5,317 nt of DNA, taken from Leptolinea sp. UBA1437. GTDB lineage: Bacteria > Chloroflexota > Anaerolineae > Anaerolineales > Anaerolineaceae. The notes below the pieces were generated by a model. The model searched no databases, was not told the DNA's origin, and saw only the letters and a list, made by a program, of their open reading frames with translations. Made by a program: the position numbers and the translations under genes. Positions within the stretch are counted from its first letter, which is position 1; every line of letters begins with the position of its first letter. Of the stretch, positions 1 to 5,317 are shown piece after piece. The stretch spans positions 1,470 to 6,786 of the forward strand of contig DCTP01000133.1 in assembly GCA_002329625.1 (NCBI GenBank), given 5' to 3'.

Positions 1-1
1 T

Positions 2-337
2 GAACTGGCATTTTATGATGCCCTTGCAGATAACCCCAACGCTGAAAGCCTGCTCGGAGACCAAGTCTTGAAGCAAATCGCCCACGAACTCACAGAAAAC
101 GTTCGAAATAATACATCAATCGACTGGCAATATAAGCAAAGTGTCCAGGCAAAATTGCGAGTTTTGGTTAAGCGTATTTTGCGGAAATACAAATATCCAC
201 CGGATGACCCGTCGACTGGGGAATACACTGTATCCGTCAATAGAGTTTTGGATCAGGCAACTCAATTGGCAGATTATTGGACAAAGGGGGCAATCTCAGA
301 TTTTTCCAAAGGGAACAACCTGAACGTCGCTGTTTAA
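2..337 (+). CDS. hsdR: Type I restriction endonuclease R subunit, C-terminal fragment (5' end outside window)
   Basis: The frame is open from base 2 to a TAA at 335-337 and gives 111 residues, the end of a longer protein. The visible part matches the helical C-terminal region of HsdR proteins (DUF3387-like): it opens with an ELAFYDALADN segment, then LLGDQVLKQIAHEL, NNTSIDW, and a basic AKLRVLVKRILRKY segment followed by YPPDD. HsdR is the ATP-dependent translocase and nuclease subunit that works with HsdM and HsdS to cut unmodified foreign DNA. The nuclease and helicase motifs lie upstream of the window, so intactness cannot be judged. An internal TTG at 68 could pass for a start, but the family match begins before it, so it is not one. 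The last 20 or so residues (after YWTKG) look like a free tail. No hsdM or hsdS gene follows on this side, so any partners lie to the left. Family assignment is fairly sure; the exact subtype is not. Confidence 0.85.
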   Translation, partial: ELAFYDALADNPNAESLLGDQVLKQIAHELTENVRNNTSIDWQYKQSVQAKLRVLVKRILRKYKYPPDDPSTGEYTVSVNRVLDQATQLADYWTKGAISDFSKGNNLNVAV

Positions 338-683
338 CCTTTTCCGGTAACCTGAAGGACATGACTAGCCAGGTTATTCCTTCTTGGCTTAGAGGTAAAT
401 TTGAATCGGGCTGGAATTCCAAAAGATGATCCTCGACAATGCCCGCCCGCCATCGTCCAAAACACCGTGCAACGAGACCACTTCTATACTTTTCCAGAAA
501 ATAGCAGTTATCCGCCGCTAATTGAAAATTGGCAGGGTTCTACGAATTTTGAAAACTTTTGCCATTTCCCATAAATGATAGATATTTAAGATGGATTCCG
601 TTTCGCATATCCGAAAAGGGGAAAACGCAAGCCTTTATAATTATTCATAAAATACCGTCTTGAATTGGGGCTGATTTGCGATA
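338..683. other. Intergenic stretch with no recognisable gene between hsdR and plsY
   Basis: All plus-strand frames are broken by stops within short distances. The longest plus-strand ATG frame I see is about 31 codons (426-521), with no good ribosome binding site and no family resemblance. A minus-strand frame over 237-422 overlaps the hsdR end antisense and looks like chance. The left part has small imperfect inverted repeats (for example AGCCA at 364-368 and TGGCT at 384-388) but no T-run after them, so I do not call an hsdR terminator. The right part (about 540-660) is AT-rich and probably holds the plsY promoter. Confidence 0.5.
636..641 (+). promoter_or_regulatory. Candidate -10 element for plsY
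   Basis: A perfect TATAAT lies 42 bases before the plsY ATG, which would give a leader of roughly 35 nt. No recognisable TTGACA-like -35 box is found 16-18 bases upstream and there is no extended -10 TG, so the call rests on one hexamer in AT-rich DNA. A second possibility is TTGCCA (559-564) with GATATT (581-586) at 16-bp spacing, which would give a leader of about 90 nt. Confidence 0.25.
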
Positions 684-1325
684 ATGATGAATGATTCTTT
701 GGCGCTTTTTCGCTTGATTTTGGTCGGGATCACAGCCTATTTGCTGGGTAGCATTTCCCCTTCTTACCTGTTGGGAAAAATGCTAAAGGGGATCGATATT
801 CGGGAACACGGCTCGCATAATGCCGGGACGGCAAATGCGATATCGACCATCGGTTTTCTCCCGGGATTGGTTACGATGATTCTGGATATCGGAAAAGGCG
901 CTTTGTCAGCATGGATCGGAATGCAGCTGGCCGGAAAAACCGGCATGCAGATTGGTACCATTGCGGTTGTTACCGGCCATAATTTTCCGGTATGGATGCA
1001 TTTCAGAGGAGGAAAAGGAATCGCGGCTTTTATCGGTGCATCCTTAATTTCCTTTCCAGCCACAGTGGCAGTTTTCTTATTTTTCAGTTGGATTGGAATC
1101 ATCCTTTCGCATTATATCGCGATCGGGACATTGGTTGCGTTTACGCTTTTACCGTTTGCCGGCTTATGGCTGACCCGCGGCGATATTTCCTGGTTTCTGA
1201 CGCTTCTGGCTGTTTCATTCTTGATTTTATTGAAGCATCGCCCCAACTTCGTTGCTATCCGGAACCATACGGAGAAAAAATTTTATTTTAAAACACGTTT
1301 TGAAACTTTATTGAAAAAGGGCTGA
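684..1325 (+). CDS. plsY: Acyl-phosphate:glycerol-3-phosphate acyltransferase, PlsY family
   Basis: A 213-residue, very hydrophobic membrane protein of normal PlsY length. The family enzyme transfers the acyl group from acyl phosphate to glycerol-3-phosphate, making lysophosphatidic acid, the first step of membrane phospholipid synthesis. Visible family blocks are GSISPSYLLGK at residues 22-32, the phosphate-binding type block GSHNAGTAN at 43-51, LDIGKG at 67-72, GHNFPVW at 98-104 running into FRGGKG at 107-112, and KHRPN at 184-188 in the last cytoplasmic part. Hydrophobic segments lie near 6-25, 55-80, 88-105, 115-145 and 148-182. The usual motif GSGNIGATN is changed here: TA replaces AT, and H and A replace G and I. 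Two ATGs stand in tandem (684 and 687); the only purine-rich stretch is GGGG at 667-670, 13 bases before the first, so the ribosome binding site is weak. The gene stands alone and converges on the sugar operon. It could be a second, divergent PlsY paralogue rather than the housekeeping copy. Confidence 0.93.
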   Translation: MMNDSLALFRLILVGITAYLLGSISPSYLLGKMLKGIDIREHGSHNAGTANAISTIGFLPGLVTMILDIGKGALSAWIGMQLAGKTGMQIGTIAVVTGHNFPVWMHFRGGKGIAAFIGASLISFPATVAVFLFFSWIGIILSHYIAIGTLVAFTLLPFAGLWLTRGDISWFLTLLAVSFLILLKHRPNFVAIRNHTEKKFYFKTRFETLLKKG

Positions 1326-1386
1326 CCGTCAAAGCAGGCAAGAAAAAAACGATTGTTTTCCGCCTTGCCTGCCCGACAGGTTTTTT
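1325..1386 (+). terminator. Intrinsic terminator of plsY, in the convergent gap
   Basis: The core stem is GCAGGCAAG (1334-1342) with CTTGCCTGC (1364-1372), 9 perfect pairs. The loop contains an inner AAAAC/GTTTT stem (1346-1350 and 1355-1359). The base of the stem can be extended by GTC (1328-1330) with GAC (1375-1377) and ACC (1325-1327) with GGT (1379-1381), across a small internal loop and a one-base bulge. This puts a run of five T (1382-1386) directly after the extended stem in the plus-strand transcript. On the minus strand the core stem is followed by only three T, so it probably ends the malG transcript less efficiently. The T-run overlaps the malG stop codon. Confidence 0.8.
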
Positions 1387-2254
1387 ATTCCTTCAGCGCT
1401 CCGGCACTGAGTGAAGTGACGAGCATCTTCTGGGTAAGGGTAAAGAAGAATACAAACGGGATTGCGACCAATAATGCTCCGGCGCAAAAAGTTGTAAATT
1501 CGTTTTTCTTCTCGGTCACAAAACTGAATAAACCCAACGCCAGCGTCTGATTCTCATTGGATCGCAGAATCATTTTTGAAAAGATATATTCCATCCAAGG
1601 TCCGGTGAAGCTGGAAATCGCCAGGAACACAATGATCGGTTTGGTCAGAGGCAGGATAATCTGAAAATACGTTCGTGCATTGCTGGCACCGTCAATCCGT
1701 GCGGCTTCATCTAGGCTGCGTGGGACAGAATCGACATAACTTTTTACCAACCAGGTATTATACGGGACATTACCAGCGGTATAAATGAGAATCATTCCCC
1801 ATAGCGTATCCAATCCGCCAATTCGGAGGAGAATCACATAAATTGCAACCATCCCGACAAAAGACGGAAAAATCTGCAAAATCAGCAGCAAAAGCATCAT
1901 CCCTTTTTTAAACGGAAAACGAAATCGTGAAAAAACATAGGCGGCAATGGCACAGACTGCGACTGTTGAAAATGCGGTCCCGGTGGCGATGATGAGTGTA
2001 TTTTTAAACCAATTCAGGTAATTGGTTTCTCGGAAGAGTCGCCGGTAGTGTTCGATCGTAAACCCGTCTCCGAACGGGATAATATTGAGGGACGAGATGG
2101 AATTTCCCGGTGAGAACGCCGCACTGACCAAATAAACCAGAGGATACAACACGATTAACGTCACCAGAATCAAGAAGATGATTACCAAGCCGGTATTGAT
2201 TTTACTGATTATCCGTTCCCGTTTCATTTTCTTGTCAAATTGAGTCTCTACCAT
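1385..2254 (-). CDS. malG: Carbohydrate ABC transporter permease, MalG/GanQ/MdxG type
   Basis: Inner-membrane subunit that with MalF forms the sugar translocation channel. The 289-residue product has about six hydrophobic segments (near 20-46, 85-108, 117-143, 149-170, 203-224 and 259-278), as usual for MalG. The EAA loop that contacts the ATPase is present: E183-A-A, D188-G189, and I199-I-L-P202. The C-terminal end SLSAGALKE resembles the GLTAGxxK tail of maltose/maltodextrin MalG proteins. I chose ATG at 2254 over a GTG at 2257. ATG lies 7 bases from an AAGGAG ribosome binding site and overlaps the malF stop as TGATG, whereas GTG would be only 4 bases away; using GTG would add one residue. 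This is the last gene of the operon and is probably translationally coupled to malF. By family, substrates may be maltose, maltodextrins or galacto-oligosaccharides; sequence alone does not settle which. Confidence 0.92.
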   Translation of the reverse strand: MVETQFDKKMKRERIISKINTGLVIIFLILVTLIVLYPLVYLVSAAFSPGNSISSLNIIPFGDGFTIEHYRRLFRETNYLNWFKNTLIIATGTAFSTVAVCAIAAYVFSRFRFPFKKGMMLLLLILQIFPSFVGMVAIYVILLRIGGLDTLWGMILIYTAGNVPYNTWLVKSYVDSVPRSLDEAARIDGASNARTYFQIILPLTKPIIVFLAISSFTGPWMEYIFSKMILRSNENQTLALGLFSFVTEKKNEFTTFCAGALLVAIPFVFFFTLTQKMLVTSLSAGALKE

Positions 2255-3585
2255 CACAGCTCTCCTTCCTTGTATGATTTTGTCCTTCTGAAGTTATAAA
2301 TTGCAAAAGGAGCGAGCACCACAAAAATGCATACCGCCAACACGGAAGCGTAATTGTATTTCAGTAAGGTAATTGTTAATTTGTAGATCCAGGTCACCAT
2401 AATATCTGTGCCACGGGCGCTTGTGATGGTGGAATCGGCTACGATTGGGTTTCCTCCGGTCAAGAAGAAGATAGCCCCAAAATTGTTGATATTGTAGGTA
2501 AATGACATAATTATGAGTGGCATGGTTTGATACAAAACCTGCGGCAGCGTAATGTAACGAAAAGCCTGTGTTTTGGTGCAGCCGTCCATGCCGGCCGCTT
2601 CGTATTGTTCATTGCTGATGGATGTCATTGTTCCCATTGTCAGCAGCATAAAATAAGGGAAACCCGCCCAAAGATTGATCAAGATAACCACAAAGCGAGC
2701 GAGGGTCACGTCGCTCAACCAGGGGATGACCGTCGATTTATCCAGAAAGCCCAAGGCGATTAAGGACCGATTTACTGTCCCGAACGATCCATTCAACAGG
2801 TTTTGCCAGACCAGCATGCTGACGACCGTCGGAACCGCGTAAGGTAAAATAAAAATGGAACGAAAAAAAGGTTTGATTTTAATCTTTGATTCCTGTAATA
2901 TCACCGCCATGATCATTCCGCCGGCATAGCAGGTTAATGTTGCAAAAAATGCCCAAACTAATGTCCATGTGGCCACCCGACCGAGCGCCCCTGACCAGGT
3001 GGCATCCCCGCCGAAAAGGGCACGAAAATTATCGAGTCCCACCCAATCAACGGTATTATTGGGCGGAATGTTTTTCGGGGCAGAATAATTTGTAAAAGCC
3101 ACACAGGCTGAAAAGATCAACGGAACGACGACAAAGAATAAGACAAGCAGGATCATCGGCATCAAACCGACGATCGGAAAAGATTTATTTCCCAATTCGG
3201 CAAAGATATTCTTATTTTTCGCTTTGATGCCAGTGGCGCAATAATCTTTGTAATCGGATAATGCATTTTGGACGGATAGGTAATAGAGCAGAATAAAAAT
3301 AAATACGACCGCCAGAATCAGAATGCCATCGATCATCATAAACATGGAATGATCGCGCTGTTTAATCGGCAATTCCGGATGAGGATCTCCCAGCGTGATT
3401 AAGCCGACAATCTTTTTATAAACGGTCGGGGTAAAAAGCAAAAAAAGAACTTCTATGAGTGCATAGAGAATTCCTTTGACATACTGTTTCAAATACAGAA
3501 CATGTCCCAATCCCATAAAAAGGAGGGACGAAATCAGGATCTTTTTTTTCGAAGATCCATCCTGAGAAATTGAGGCGGCTATCAT
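2254..3585 (-). CDS. malF: Carbohydrate ABC transporter permease, MalF/GanP/MdxF type
   Basis: Membrane channel subunit pairing with the MalG-like protein. The 443-residue product has an N-terminal hydrophobic pair with a GLGHVLYLKQYVKGILYALIE stretch (about 25-45), a segment at 84-104, and the conserved permease core from 137 on (segments near 137-163, 205-231, 241-262, 297-320, 349-370 and 413-432). The EAA loop is clear: E329-A-A, D334-G335 and I345-T-L-P348. Unlike E. coli MalF, which carries a large periplasmic P2 domain, the outer loop here (about 165-204) is only around 40 residues with an NYSAPKNIPP and WVGLDNFRALF pattern, as in Gram-positive MdxF/GanP proteins. The tail NFRRTKSYKEGEL is also typical of that group. 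The start ATG has an AAAGGAA ribosome binding site 5 bases upstream. The gene lies 151 bp downstream of malE, behind a terminator, and overlaps malG by one base. No ATPase gene is adjacent. Confidence 0.93.
   Translation of the reverse strand: MIAASISQDGSSKKKILISSLLFMGLGHVLYLKQYVKGILYALIEVLFLLFTPTVYKKIVGLITLGDPHPELPIKQRDHSMFMMIDGILILAVVFIFILLYYLSVQNALSDYKDYCATGIKAKNKNIFAELGNKSFPIVGLMPMILLVLFFVVVPLIFSACVAFTNYSAPKNIPPNNTVDWVGLDNFRALFGGDATWSGALGRVATWTLVWAFFATLTCYAGGMIMAVILQESKIKIKPFFRSIFILPYAVPTVVSMLVWQNLLNGSFGTVNRSLIALGFLDKSTVIPWLSDVTLARFVVILINLWAGFPYFMLLTMGTMTSISNEQYEAAGMDGCTKTQAFRYITLPQVLYQTMPLIIMSFTYNINNFGAIFFLTGGNPIVADSTITSARGTDIMVTWIYKLTITLLKYNYASVLAVCIFVVLAPFAIYNFRRTKSYKEGEL
2262..2267 (-). 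promoter_or_regulatory. Ribosome binding site of malG inside the malF end
   Basis: On the minus strand AAGGAG lies within the last codons of malF, 7 bases before the ATG at 2254. It decides the malG start in favour of ATG over the adjacent GTG, and with the TGATG overlap it points to translational coupling. Confidence 0.75.
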
Positions 3586-3678
3586 GATAATTCCTTTCCG
3601 ACGGCAGAATAACGAAGAACTGAAACGGGATCAAAAAAGAAATCGACGAAGCAACCGGTACACTTATGGAAATTATTG

Positions 3679-3720
3679 AAAAAGAAGCTCCCTTTCAGAG
3701 CTGATGACGAAAGGGAGCTT
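3679..3720 (-). terminator. Intrinsic terminator between malE and malF
   Basis: A perfect 12-bp inverted repeat: AAGCTCCCTTTC (3685-3696) and GAAAGGGAGCTT (3709-3720), with a 12-base loop. In the minus-strand transcript the stem is followed by C and then five T (3683-3679), the form of a rho-independent terminator. It starts 17 bases after the malE stop. The plus strand has no T-run after the stem, so it acts for malE. Because no convincing promoter is seen between it and malF, the permease genes are probably reached by partial read-through. Confidence 0.85.
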
Positions 3721-3736
3721 TGTACTCATCGGGACT

Positions 3737-4936
3737 TTATTGAGCCACAAACGATACGATTGCTTTGTCCAGCGCTTTCAGTTCGGTCTCCACGTCGGCG
3801 CCATCCCAGATGTTGGCGGATGCCGCATTACCGGATTCCCAAAAAGCACCCATTTGCGGTACGGACGGCATTGGGAATGCATATTCCAGTTGAGCGATGA
3901 ACCCCTTAGCGGCTTCGCTTTCGACTTCCAGTGGAATGGATGGTAACGCGCCGGTGATTTCGTAGCGCAGTTGCTGCATTTCAGGTGAAATCAAAAATTC
4001 AGCGAATTTTGCCGCTTCTTCCGGATGTTCCGAATAGGCGGAAACAAATATGCCGCGCGTTCCTGAGAAAGATGCCGCAGGAGTTGTGCCGTCTAATGAA
4101 GGCAACGGTGCAACGCCGAAATTAATCCCTGCTTTGGTGAAATTGGCTACATTCCAGGGACCGGAAATGTGCATTGCAGCGTTTCCTGCGGCAAACGCCC
4201 CATCGGCGGTAGCGGTATTGGCATCGGCAGCCGCTAGCGGAACGACTTCATGCAGACTCTGAAAGATTTTCATGCCGGCAATGGCATCTTCCGTGGCAAG
4301 ATAGGAAGAAGATGTGTCTGTTCCATCGGGACCAAATAAGCGGTTTCCATTCATGGTGGTAAACAGAATGGTGTAATAGATGTTTCCTACGTCCATCAGA
4401 AAACCGTATTTGTCTGGATTTTTGGCGTTGAAAGCTGCAGTCCAAGTTTTCAATTCTTCCCAAGTGGTTGGGACTTCTTCGGCGGGAATCAGATCTTTGT
4501 TATAGTAAAGCGCATAGGTTTCAGCTGAAACCGGATAACCGTACATGACCCCGTCATAGGTAAGTGCCTGAGAGGTTGAAGCAAGAACGGCTTCTTTTAC
4601 CGCATCCGGGTTTACCGTCGGTAGAATATGACCTCCGATGACCAATTCTCCCAATTTGTCATGCGGCGCTGCGAACAAATCCGGTCCGACTCCAGCCGGT
4701 CCGTCTAAAGCAATTTGGCCAGAGGTGTCTCCCAATTCCACATTGACAAATTCAACGGTGATGTTGGGGTTCAATTTGGTGAATGCCTCTCCGGCAGCTT
4801 TAATCCATTCATCCGGTCCGCCGGTAGATTCCCAAACTACCAGTTTTACGGCATCTTGAGCCGATACCGGGACAGAAACAATAAAAAGTGAAACAATCAT
4901 GATGAACGAAAGTACAATCGATAAACCTTTTTTCAT
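3737..4936 (-). CDS. malE: Extracellular sugar-binding protein, maltose/maltodextrin type (MalE/MdxE-like)
   Basis: Solute-binding protein of the ABC importer, 399 residues, acting outside the cytoplasmic membrane. A signal peptide is plain: MKKG, a hydrophobic core at about 5-21, then SVPVSA with likely signal peptidase I cleavage after A26. There is no lipobox cysteine, and the whole protein has no cysteine. Blocks shared with maltose-binding proteins are VVWESTGG (33-40), GPDLFAAPHDKLGE (84-97), YPVSAETYALYYNKDLIP (134-151), GPWNVANF (259-266), FGVAPLPSLDG (273-283) and VPQMGAFWESG (359-369). By alignment with E. coli maltose-binding protein, the ligand-contact positions E111, W230 and W340 correspond to E139, W261 and W366 here. 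W62 is replaced by alanine in APHDK, a form common in maltodextrin-binding homologues. The start ATG has AAAGGGG 5 bases upstream. The gene leads the operon, is followed by its own terminator, and precedes the two permeases. The family is certain; the exact sugar is not. Confidence 0.93.
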   Translation of the reverse strand: MKKGLSIVLSFIMIVSLFIVSVPVSAQDAVKLVVWESTGGPDEWIKAAGEAFTKLNPNITVEFVNVELGDTSGQIALDGPAGVGPDLFAAPHDKLGELVIGGHILPTVNPDAVKEAVLASTSQALTYDGVMYGYPVSAETYALYYNKDLIPAEEVPTTWEELKTWTAAFNAKNPDKYGFLMDVGNIYYTILFTTMNGNRLFGPDGTDTSSSYLATEDAIAGMKIFQSLHEVVPLAAADANTATADGAFAAGNAAMHISGPWNVANFTKAGINFGVAPLPSLDGTTPAASFSGTRGIFVSAYSEHPEEAAKFAEFLISPEMQQLRYEITGALPSIPLEVESEAAKGFIAQLEYAFPMPSVPQMGAFWESGNAASANIWDGADVETELKALDKAIVSFVAQ

Positions 4937-4941
4937 TTTTT

Positions 4942-4948
4942 CCCCTTT
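4942..4948 (-). promoter_or_regulatory. Strong ribosome binding site of malE
   Basis: On the minus strand AAAGGGG is followed by five A and then the ATG at 4936. The purine-rich site at good spacing fixes the start and suits a highly expressed binding protein. Confidence 0.75.
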
Positions 4949-4962
4949 CTGAATTCAAATGA

Positions 4963-4992
4963 TTATTCCGGAAATGATCGATCTTATTCCGG
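4963..4992. repeat. Direct repeat TTATTCCGG x2, 21 bp apart, upstream of malE
   Basis: TTATTCCGG occurs exactly at 4963-4971 and again at 4984-4992, a 21-bp period that equals two helical turns and places both copies on the same face of DNA. Between them lies the 8-bp palindrome GATCGATC (4976-4983), and the left copy is part of the palindrome TTCCGGAA (4966-4973). The position, 27-56 bases before the malE start and just downstream of the TATATT element, fits an operator in the leader. No regulator family is recognised from the motif. Confidence 0.45.
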
Positions 4993-5037
4993 TTAATATA
5001 ATTTGGACAGCGAATTTGATTTGACCGTTCCGATAAG

Positions 5038-5055
5038 AACACTTTATTATGTGTT
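5038..5055. promoter_or_regulatory. Candidate operator palindrome AACAC-N8-GTGTT
   Basis: AACAC (5038-5042) and GTGTT (5051-5055) form perfect 5-bp arms around an 8-base AT spacer. Read on the minus strand, the candidate -10 CATAAT (5051-5046) falls inside it, so a protein bound here would cover the promoter. An adjoining imperfect palindrome GTTC-N6-GAAC (5027-5040) shares bases 5038-5040 with it. Short arms in AT-rich DNA can occur by chance. Confidence 0.3.
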
Positions 5056-5143
5056 TTATCCGATTTCAGCTATTTAAATTATATATCGAATAAATGATTT
5101 ATTTGAATATCCGATTGCATGTTTAAAGAAGGATAGAAGATAT

Positions 5144-5169
5144 AAAAACTCCTCAGATCGGCCTGAGGA
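5144..5169 (-). terminator. Intrinsic terminator of the yjbQ-family gene
   Basis: TCCTCAG (5150-5156) pairs with CTGAGGA (5163-5169) over a 6-base loop, 7 pairs. In the minus-strand transcript the stem is followed by G and then five T (5148-5144). It lies 28 bases after the yjbQ-family stop codon and separates that gene from the sugar operon downstream, so malE must have its own promoter. Confidence 0.82.
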
Positions 5170-5197
5170 ATCACGATATGGCAGGTGACGGAGTGAA

Positions 5198-5317
5198 TTA
5201 AGATGCGGCTGTATTTCGGGTTGAAAAATCGGATGAATCGATTCGAACCAGTACGCGACGCGTGCGCGGTCCGTCGAATTCGCAAAAATAAATTCCCTGC
5301 CAGGTTCCCAGCATTAA
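5198..5317 (-). CDS. yjbQ: YjbQ family protein (UPF0047), C-terminal fragment (5' end outside window)
   Basis: The minus-strand frame entering at the right edge (5317) runs 39 codons to a TAA at 5200-5198. The product contains LMLGTWQGIYFCEFDGPR followed by TRRVLVRI, which matches the conserved end of the YjbQ/UPF0047 family (consensus LGTWQGIxLxExDGPRxRxVxV). Family members are about 130-140 residues, so roughly the last quarter is seen. E. coli YjbQ has been linked to a weak thiamine phosphate synthase activity, but the physiological role of the family is unsettled. The tail after the beta strand (SSDFSTRNTAAS) is a short variable extension. The stop is followed by a good terminator, so the gene ends its transcription unit here and is not cotranscribed with malE. 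Confidence 0.88.
   Translation of the reverse strand, partial: LMLGTWQGIYFCEFDGPRTRRVLVRIDSSDFSTRNTAAS

Larger units (their letters stand above)
4949..5143 (-). promoter_or_regulatory. Upstream regulatory region of the malEFG-like operon
   Basis: AT-rich DNA between the yjbQ-family terminator and the malE ribosome binding site. Three minus-strand -10 candidates are visible: TATAAT (5083-5078) with TTCAAA (5107-5102) as a -35 at 18-bp spacing; CATAAT (5051-5046), which lies partly inside a palindrome; and TATATT (5000-4995). The last two have no good -35 box, as is common for promoters that need an activator. Which one is used cannot be told from sequence. Several repeated or symmetric elements listed separately make this a likely regulator-bound region. 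No regulator gene is in the window. Confidence 0.5.

Noticed and set aside
68..337. A separate small gene starting at TTG 68
   Set aside because: The same frame is open from base 2 and the HsdR match begins before the TTG, so it is an internal codon of hsdR.
364..388. Hairpin AGCCA/TGGCT as a terminator of hsdR
   Set aside because: Only 5 perfect pairs and no T-run follows.
426..521. A 31-codon ATG frame in the spacer before plsY
   Set aside because: No good ribosome binding site, no recognisable family, and composition like non-coding sequence.
532..564. Inverted repeat TGGCA/TGCCA upstream of plsY
   Set aside because: Five pairs around a long loop in AT-rich DNA; expected by chance and no function suggested by position.
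764..1102. Long minus-strand open frame opposite plsY
   Set aside because: Antisense shadow of a clearly coding gene; its product has no recognisable domain and no ribosome binding site decides a start.
2255..2257. GTG at 2257 as the malG start
   Set aside because: It would sit only 4 bases from the ribosome binding site; the adjacent ATG at 2254 has 7-base spacing and overlaps the malF stop as TGATG.
3586..3678. A separate malF promoter
   Set aside because: TTGATC- and TTGCTT-like boxes exist on the minus strand but none has a convincing -10 at proper spacing.
3676..3946. Plus-strand frames over the end of malE and the terminator
   Set aside because: They overlap the terminator hairpin and the conserved malE C-terminus, and their products look like random translation.
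5079..5285. A 68-residue minus-strand frame covering the yjbQ-family terminator
   Set aside because: It is the wrong frame of the yjbQ-family end; the in-frame reading from 5317 to 5198 gives the conserved GTWQGI and DGPR motifs.

Overview
The window holds six protein genes on two strands. From left to right these are the 3' end of a type I restriction endonuclease subunit (hsdR, +), a complete plsY-type glycerol-3-phosphate acyltransferase gene (+), a complete maltodextrin-type ABC importer cluster on the minus strand (binding protein, then MalF-like and MalG-like permeases), and at the right edge the 3' end of a yjbQ-family gene (-). I see no rRNA, tRNA, CRISPR array, insertion sequence or phage gene.

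Layout: hsdR stops at 337. A stretch with no recognisable gene (338-683) separates it from plsY (684-1325). plsY and the sugar operon converge, with 59 bases between stop codons that hold a long hairpin and a T-run overlapping the malG stop codon. The minus-strand operon is transcribed from right to left: malE-like (4936 to 3737), a strong 12-bp hairpin terminator in the malE-malF gap, malF-like (3585 to 2254), then malG-like, which starts at 2254 in a TGATG stop/start overlap. Upstream of malE lie about 200 bp of AT-rich DNA with direct repeats and small palindromes. That region is bounded on the far side by the intrinsic terminator of the yjbQ-family gene.

How the genes work together: the secreted binding protein would capture an oligosaccharide (maltose/maltodextrin-like by family) and deliver it to the MalF-MalG membrane channel. 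The ATPase (MalK/MsmK type) is not in this window and must be encoded elsewhere. The terminator after malE suggests that binding protein mRNA is made in excess over permease mRNA. plsY belongs to phospholipid synthesis and hsdR to DNA restriction; neither is functionally tied to the sugar operon.

Organism: moderate GC, intrinsic terminators, purine-rich ribosome binding sites, a MalF that lacks the large periplasmic domain of the enterobacterial protein, and a binding protein with a signal peptidase I type leader. This suggests a bacterium outside the Proteobacteria. Chloroflexota (Anaerolineae) is my guess from the overall look of the proteins, but the sequence alone does not prove it. The region looks largely ordinary. 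The parts most worth a second look are the malE upstream region, the malE-malF terminator, and an altered motif in PlsY.
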